From Streptomyces sp. HB132 (lineage in GTDB: Bacteria; Actinomycetota; Actinomycetes; Streptomycetales; Streptomycetaceae), in assembly GCF_016909575.1 (NCBI RefSeq), contig NZ_JAFBGA010000014.1, positions 62,001 to 126,000 on the forward strand: a DNA stretch of 64,000 nucleotides. Reading direction: 5' to 3'. Both the position numbers and the translations under genes were made by a program. Positions 59,590 through 64,000 of the stretch are shown here, in pieces. The first letter of the stretch is position 1, and every line of letters starts with the position of its first letter. The notes beneath the pieces were generated by a model. It was given only the letters and a program-made list of their open reading frames with translations, ran no database searches and was not told the DNA's origin.

Positions 59590-61146
59590 TCACATCGAGC
59601 CGCGTACGTCCTGGTGGTGGGTCAGTTGCCTGCGGAGCTCGGTGGGGAGCGGGTGGTGCGGACCGTAGGTGCGCTCCGTGTCGTGGAGAAGGGCCTGCAA
59701 CTGTGCGCGGCCCGCCGTGTGGTCGCCCACGCCCAGCAGGAGGTGGCCGATCCGGTGGCGGATGTCGAAGGCCCGGCCGGGGCCCACGGAGGTCGCGTAG
59801 CCGTTGTCGTAGTAGGGGAGGACGGCGCGGTACTCGGCGAGCGCGGCGGCCGCCTCGCCGAGCTGCTCCAGGCACAGCGCGGCGTCGTAACGGAACTGCA
59901 GGGTCTGGGAGTCGGCGGGGCCGGCTGCCGCCGCACGGTCGTCGGCGAGGCGGCGGAGCTCGGGGAGAGCGCGGCGGTACTGGCCGTCGTCCATCAGCGT
60001 GGCCGCGTACTGCTTGCGCAGGATCCGTACGACCGGTGAGTGCTCGCCGTGCTCCTGGGCGGCGGCGGGCAGGATTCCCCCGAGGATGTCGACGGCCTGG
60101 GTGATGCGGCCCTCGCCGAGCAGCCGCTTCACGTCGTCGACGGCCTGCGCGACGTTCGGCCGGGACGGCGGCTGCTGGGCCGGGGCGGGTGCCTGCTGGG
60201 CGGGGACGGGCGCCGGCGCCGGGACCGTCGCCCGGTCGGGCCAGGGCGCCTGTGGGCGGAGGAAGGGGCGGGTCGGGTCGAGGGGCCCGGACGGTGTTCC
60301 GCCCGCGGGCAGCAGGGGCCGCAGCGACTCGTAGACCTCCTGGGCGGAGGCGGGGCGGTCCTGCGGATCCTTGGAGAGCAGCCGCAGGACGAGTGCTTCG
60401 AGTGCCTCGGGGACCTCGGGCCTGAGATGACGGACCGGGAGGGGCGGCTCGTAGAGGTGGCGGTGCAGGACGCCCAGGGCGGTGGACCCGGCGAACGGCA
60501 CGTTCCCGCTGAGCAGTTCGTGCAGCAGGACACCGAGGGCGTACAGGTCGGTGTAGGGGCCGACGGCGCCGCCCATCGCCTGCTCGGGAGCCATGTAGGC
60601 CGGTGAACCGATGGGTGACCCCGTGTGCGTCAGGCGGGTGGTGTCGGTGTCCATGACGGAGGCGATGCCGAGATCGAGCACCGTGAGGGTGCCGTCGGGT
60701 TTCACCATCGCGTTACGCGGCTTGAGGTCGCGGTGGACGATCGGCACGGCGTGGACCGCGGAAAGCACCGCGCACAGCTGGGCGGCGATCGCCACGGCCC
60801 AGGGCCACGGATAGGGGTCGTGCTCGGCGAGGTGGTCGGCGAGGTCGGCGCCCTCGACGTACTGCATGACGAGGTAGAGGTCGTCGCCGTCGCTCCCCGC
60901 GTCGTGCACGGTGACCAGGCCCGGGTGGTCGACCTGTGCGGTGACCCTGCACTCACGGACGAACCGGCGGCGCAGATCCTCCGCGGCCACACTGTCGGAG
61001 GGGCCGGCGACCCGGTCGGGGCGCAGGAGCTTCACCGCGACCCTGCGGTCGAGGCGCTGGTCGTACGCCGTCCAGACCTGCCCCATGCCTCCCTGGCCGA
61101 GAATCGTCGCCAGCTCGTAACGACCGGCGATGACACGTCCGTTCAC
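59590..61146 (-). CDS. Serine/threonine protein kinase with C-terminal helical repeats
   Basis: 518 residues. Kinase domain 1-280: glycine-rich loop GQGGMGQV (17-24), Lys39 in RRVAVKLL, catalytic HRDLKPRN (138-145), DLG at 158-160 in place of DFG, and GSPAYMAPEQ. No PASTA domain or membrane helix; the remaining 230 residues are a Pro/Ala-rich linker (280-340) and a helical region resembling TPR repeats (QYRRALPELRRLADDRAAAAGPADSQTLQFRYDAALCLEQLG-like), so it is a soluble scaffold-type kinase. The GTG start overlaps the membrane-protein gene (GTGA). Confidence 0.9.
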   Translation of the reverse strand: MNGRVIAGRYELATILGQGGMGQVWTAYDQRLDRRVAVKLLRPDRVAGPSDSVAAEDLRRRFVRECRVTAQVDHPGLVTVHDAGSDGDDLYLVMQYVEGADLADHLAEHDPYPWPWAVAIAAQLCAVLSAVHAVPIVHRDLKPRNAMVKPDGTLTVLDLGIASVMDTDTTRLTHTGSPIGSPAYMAPEQAMGGAVGPYTDLYALGVLLHELLSGNVPFAGSTALGVLHRHLYEPPLPVRHLRPEVPEALEALVLRLLSKDPQDRPASAQEVYESLRPLLPAGGTPSGPLDPTRPFLRPQAPWPDRATVPAPAPVPAQQAPAPAQQPPSRPNVAQAVDDVKRLLGEGRITQAVDILGGILPAAAQEHGEHSPVVRILRKQYAATLMDDGQYRRALPELRRLADDRAAAAGPADSQTLQFRYDAALCLEQLGEAAAALAEYRAVLPYYDNGYATSVGPGRAFDIRHRIGHLLLGVGDHTAGRAQLQALLHDTERTYGPHHPLPTELRRQLTHHQDVRGSM

Positions 61147-61793
61147 CTGCTGTCCCCCTCCTTACGGAGGTAGTCGCTCAACTCGTCGAGCTCGGCACGC
61201 ACCTGGTCGAGGCGCTGGGGGGCGGCGGGAGCGGCCGGCGTGGCAGGGCCCGGTGCGGAGGACGGGGGTGGTGTGGCAGCGGGACTCCGCTGCGGGGCGG
61301 GCGGGTAACCGTAGGACGGGGGCGCCGGGGTCGCGGTCCGGCCCGAGGCGTACCCGGGGGACGGGAACGCCGCCGGGTGCTGCCCTGCGTACGGACCCGC
61401 GTACGGCCCCGCGTAGGAACTCCCCTGCGGAACGCCGTACGGGCCGAAGTGCCGTATCTCCGTGTACAGGTAGTAGGTGACCGTGCCGACGAAGACGACC
61501 AGCATCCAGGACAGCATGATGATCGCCTGCCCGTCCGTCATCGTCTCCTCCTCCGGTGGCAGCGAGCCGAGGTAGGCGACCAGTCCGGCGTTCAGCGCCA
61601 GCACGAGGCCGAACAGCCACCAGTCGCGCTGCTTACGGGTGACGATCGCCAGTCGCAGCATGGCCGCCCAGGCGAGGAATCCACAGCTCAGCAGGGTGAG
61701 CGCCACGAAGACCACGCGCAGCGTGACGAGCGTGGACGAGGACGGACGACGCGTCGGCCGCTGCTGCTCCGGCGGATAGCCGTAGCCGTGCAT
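61143..61793 (-). CDS. Small membrane protein with Gly/Pro/Tyr-rich tail
   Basis: 216 residues from an ATG with GGGAG seven bases upstream. Three predicted membrane helices (about 23-45, 55-75 and 92-113), then a tail rich in Pro, Ala, Gly and Tyr (YAGPYAGPYAGQ repeats) and a final charged helix (RLDQVRAELDELSDYLRKEGD) that may bind partners. I do not recognise a family. It is coupled to the kinase by GTGA, so it may be its membrane sensor or substrate. Confidence 0.75.
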   Translation of the reverse strand: MHGYGYPPEQQRPTRRPSSSTLVTLRVVFVALTLLSCGFLAWAAMLRLAIVTRKQRDWWLFGLVLALNAGLVAYLGSLPPEEETMTDGQAIIMLSWMLVVFVGTVTYYLYTEIRHFGPYGVPQGSSYAGPYAGPYAGQHPAAFPSPGYASGRTATPAPPSYGYPPAPQRSPAATPPPSSAPGPATPAAPAAPQRLDQVRAELDELSDYLRKEGDSR

Positions 61794-61891
61794 GTGCTGC
61801 TCCCGGAGGGCGTGGATCGGACGTGTGCAGTGAGCGTATACACCGACACGGACAACCGGCTCCAGGTTGTGCACAACCGTTGTGCTTCACG

Positions 61892-64000
61892 TCACTCCGG
61901 AGCGACCGACCCGTCCGTGAGCCCGTCGTACATCCCCTGCACCAGCTGCCCGCCGAGCCGCCCCGCCGAGCGCAGTGCGTCCTCGAACGCGGCGAGGGCG
62001 CTGAACTGCTCGCCGTATCGGCGCTGTTCAGCCAGCGGCAGGCGCGGCACCTGGAGGCGTCGGGCGTCGAGCCGTGCCGCGGTGGAGGCGTAGCTGCTGG
62101 CCTGCCGGTTGTTGGCGGTGCCGCGCAGGAATCCGGCGAGGAACCAGGGGTCCAGGGCCGCCGGGTCGGGACGGAGCAGCTGGAGGTTGCGGCCGAGGGC
62201 GGCACCGGCGGTGGCGTCGTCGACGACCCTGGCGACCGAACCGCCTCCGACCACGGGCACGATGACGTCTCCGGCTTCGAGGAGGAGCGGTTCGCCCTCG
62301 GGGGGCGCGGCCGGTGCGTGGGGTGTACCGCTGGGGGCCGTGCCGGCGAGCACGTCGTGCTCGGTGAGGACCGGCACCGTTCCGTCGCCTGCCCCGGAAC
62401 CGGTCCGCAGGTGAAGGGCGCCGGCTCGCGCGAGTTCACCGACCGTGGTGAAGGGCCGCCTGACCGGTTCGCGGGCCGCCGCGGGCGGTGGCGTGAGCCG
62501 GGCGGTCAGCTTCAGGGTGTCGTCCAGCCGCTCCCGTACGCGGACGAGTTCGGCCGCGCCGCCGCCCGCGGCCGGGGGCGGCAGATGGCGGGCCGGGGCC
62601 AGGTCCACGTCGTCGTCGAGGAGTTCGATGACGGGGACGGCCCGGCTGGTACCCGGGTGTTCCTCGACGGGATCACGGCGCCCCGGCACGTCGAACGGGG
62701 TCCATGCGTCGAGCACCGCGGCGCGCACCGCCGGCCAGTCCAGCCGGTCCCGGCCGGACGTGACGCCTGCGGCCTCGGGCCCCGCCGTGTCGACGAAGAG
62801 CAGTTCGGGCGCCGGGGGCTGCTCGGCGCCCGGTTTGCGGAGGATCCAGATGTGGAGCGGGATTCCGTACGGGGGTGCGGCGCCGGCCGGGAGCGCGATG
62901 ACGGCTCGGAGGGCACCTCGGCGCAGCAGGTCCGCGCGGATCCGGCGTCCCGAACGGCGGGAGGCCGCGGTGGGGGGCATCAGCACCACGGCTGTCCCGC
63001 CCTCGCGGATGCGGGCGAGGGAGTGCTGCACCCAGGCGAGTTCGGACTCGGTGCGGGCGGGGAAGCCGTACTCCCAGCGCGGGTCGTAGGCCAGCTCGTC
63101 GTGGCCCCAGTCCCGCTCGTTGAACGGCGGGTGGCAGAGCACCGCGTCCGCGGCGAGCTCGGGGAACGCGTCTGCGCGCAGGGTGTCGCCGGCACGCACC
63201 GCCAGCGTGGGTCCGCCGGCTTCGCCGCCCTCGGGGCCGAGCGCGAGACGGAGCGCGGTGAGCGCCGCCAGGTCCGGATCGGCCTCCTGTGCGTACAGGG
63301 CCGTGGGCCGGCTGACGGCGCGCAGCAGGGCGCCGGTCCCGGCGGCGGGGTCGAGGACCGTGCGGGAGCCGCGCCTGCCGGTCCGCCGGGCGGCGTCTAG
63401 GGCCGGCTGCGCGAGGTCGGCCATGAGCGTGGCGAGGCCGGGGGGTGTGAGCGTGTACTGGCGTGGGTTGGCGTCCAGTTGGCGGCCGAAGAGGAAGTCG
63501 AAGGCCTGCCGGGCGCCGGTCTCCGCCGCCAGTTCGGCCGCGGCGCGCAGCAGCGGGACGGACGGCAGGAGAGCGGACGCCGTGGGTGTGGGGACCGCGT
63601 GCTCCGTTCCGAAGCGGTCGGCGAGCACGTGGTCCACGGCTCCCGGCAGCACGCCGGCCATCCGCGCGTCGGAGGCGGCGGTGATCTCCAGCCAGGCGGT
63701 GGGCCTGTCACGGACGAGCAGCAGGGCGCAGCCCGTGTGGATCAGTGCGGTCACGGCACCGTCGGGATGGCCCGCCAACTGCTGCCAGACCCGCTCGCGC
63801 AGCGGTACCTCGGCGAGTTTGCCCTGTTCACGCAACCACTGTTCGACCTCGGGGAGCGCGAAGGAGGGGCTGGCCTCGGTCCCCCCGACGGGTTTCGGGA
63901 ATCCGGCGTGCCGACGGCGCCAGTTGCTGACGGCGGCGCGGCCCACACCGGCGAGTCTGGCGATCTCGGCCGCGGTCACCTCTGTCGAGTCATCCGGCAC
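61892..64000 (-). CDS. Orphan N6-methyltransferase-like protein with HTH and S-subunit-like C-terminus (may be incomplete)
   Basis: At least 702 residues, reaching the window edge; the first codon visible is GTG at 64000 and may be the true start. N-terminal HTH (TAAEIARLAGVGRAAVSNWRRRHAGF), then an N6-methylase domain with SAM motif I VLDPAAGTGALL (216-227) and motif IV HPPF at 290-293, in place of the usual (N/D/S)PP(Y/F). The C-terminal part (about 430-700) resembles a type I restriction specificity subunit (LEAGDVIVPVVGGG, LQVPRLPLAEQRRYGEQFSAL). No restriction gene is nearby. The role is unknown; regulation or an inactive DNA-binding protein are options. Confidence 0.8.
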   Translation of the reverse strand: MPDDSTEVTAAEIARLAGVGRAAVSNWRRRHAGFPKPVGGTEASPSFALPEVEQWLREQGKLAEVPLRERVWQQLAGHPDGAVTALIHTGCALLLVRDRPTAWLEITAASDARMAGVLPGAVDHVLADRFGTEHAVPTPTASALLPSVPLLRAAAELAAETGARQAFDFLFGRQLDANPRQYTLTPPGLATLMADLAQPALDAARRTGRRGSRTVLDPAAGTGALLRAVSRPTALYAQEADPDLAALTALRLALGPEGGEAGGPTLAVRAGDTLRADAFPELAADAVLCHPPFNERDWGHDELAYDPRWEYGFPARTESELAWVQHSLARIREGGTAVVLMPPTAASRRSGRRIRADLLRRGALRAVIALPAGAAPPYGIPLHIWILRKPGAEQPPAPELLFVDTAGPEAAGVTSGRDRLDWPAVRAAVLDAWTPFDVPGRRDPVEEHPGTSRAVPVIELLDDDVDLAPARHLPPPAAGGGAAELVRVRERLDDTLKLTARLTPPPAAAREPVRRPFTTVGELARAGALHLRTGSGAGDGTVPVLTEHDVLAGTAPSGTPHAPAAPPEGEPLLLEAGDVIVPVVGGGSVARVVDDATAGAALGRNLQLLRPDPAALDPWFLAGFLRGTANNRQASSYASTAARLDARRLQVPRLPLAEQRRYGEQFSALAAFEDALRSAGRLGGQLVQGMYDGLTDGSVAPE

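Noticed and set aside
61823..63400. Plus-strand 525-codon frame opposite the methylase-like gene
   Set aside because: Antisense to a protein with clear motifs; no ribosome site; Gly/Arg/Val-rich.

Overview
The window is chromosomal DNA of a Streptomyces or a very close relative. Evidence: very high G+C, codons ending almost always in G or C, many GTG/TTG starts behind strong GGAGG sites, a tRNA-Leu with anticodon UAA that matches the developmental tRNA bldA, a CGNR-type regulator, and a paired Rpf cell-wall hydrolase locus. From memory, not from a search, the order hutU - sigma factor - bldA - ndh - eno - rpf - P450 - mazG resembles the S. coelicolor core chromosome. I see no prophage, insertion sequence, CRISPR array or integrase, so this is core chromosome.

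Layout. 1-7 kb: start of a possible cis-prenyltransferase at the left edge, acyl-CoA dehydrogenase, UDP-glucose dehydrogenase, a divergent CGNR regulator/glyoxalase-like pair, then purK-purE-dipeptidase. 7-14 kb: GtrA protein, a two-component system, a POT peptide transporter, and a SigB/F-type sigma factor flanked by an anti-sigma-type ATPase and a STAS antagonist. 14-20 kb: histidine utilisation operon hutU - M20 amidohydrolase - hutF - hutI. 20-22.4 kb: a four-gene roadblock/PATAN operon. 22.5-33.6 kb: mixed metabolic and hypothetical genes (RpiR regulator, DsbA-like protein, SAM methyltransferase, cystathionine beta-synthase, SGNH hydrolase, thiolase, Bax-inhibitor-1 protein). 33.84 kb: bldA. 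34-43.4 kb: an Opp-type ABC transporter plus GH2 beta-mannosidase operon, divergent from its LacI regulator. 43.5-50 kb: MacB-like ABC transporter, a Cfa-type methyltransferase, and type II NADH dehydrogenase with Rex-like operators upstream. 50.4-54 kb: Ppx/GppA, DUF501, FtsB/DivIC and enolase. 54-59.4 kb: two Rpf-LysM proteins, one behind a ydaO (c-di-AMP) riboswitch, then P450-mazG and a SurA-like lipoprotein. 59.6-64 kb: Ser/Thr kinase, membrane protein and an orphan N6-methylase-like protein reaching the window edge.

Most interesting point. The only in-frame TTA codons I found in any gene here lie in two adjacent genes of the roadblock/PATAN operon (codon 11 of the second gene, codon 17 of the third). 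These codons are read only by the bldA tRNA, which is encoded 12 kb away. The operon carries three roadblock-like proteins and a PATAN/winged-helix protein but, unlike a conservon, no Ras-like GTPase and no sensor kinase. It looks like a development-gated signalling module that deserves work. Other regulatory signals worth checking are a pair of matched operators in the mannosidase divergon, two Rex-like sites upstream of ndh, the riboswitch with a promoter and a large inverted repeat above it, and a hut promoter overlapped by an inverted repeat.
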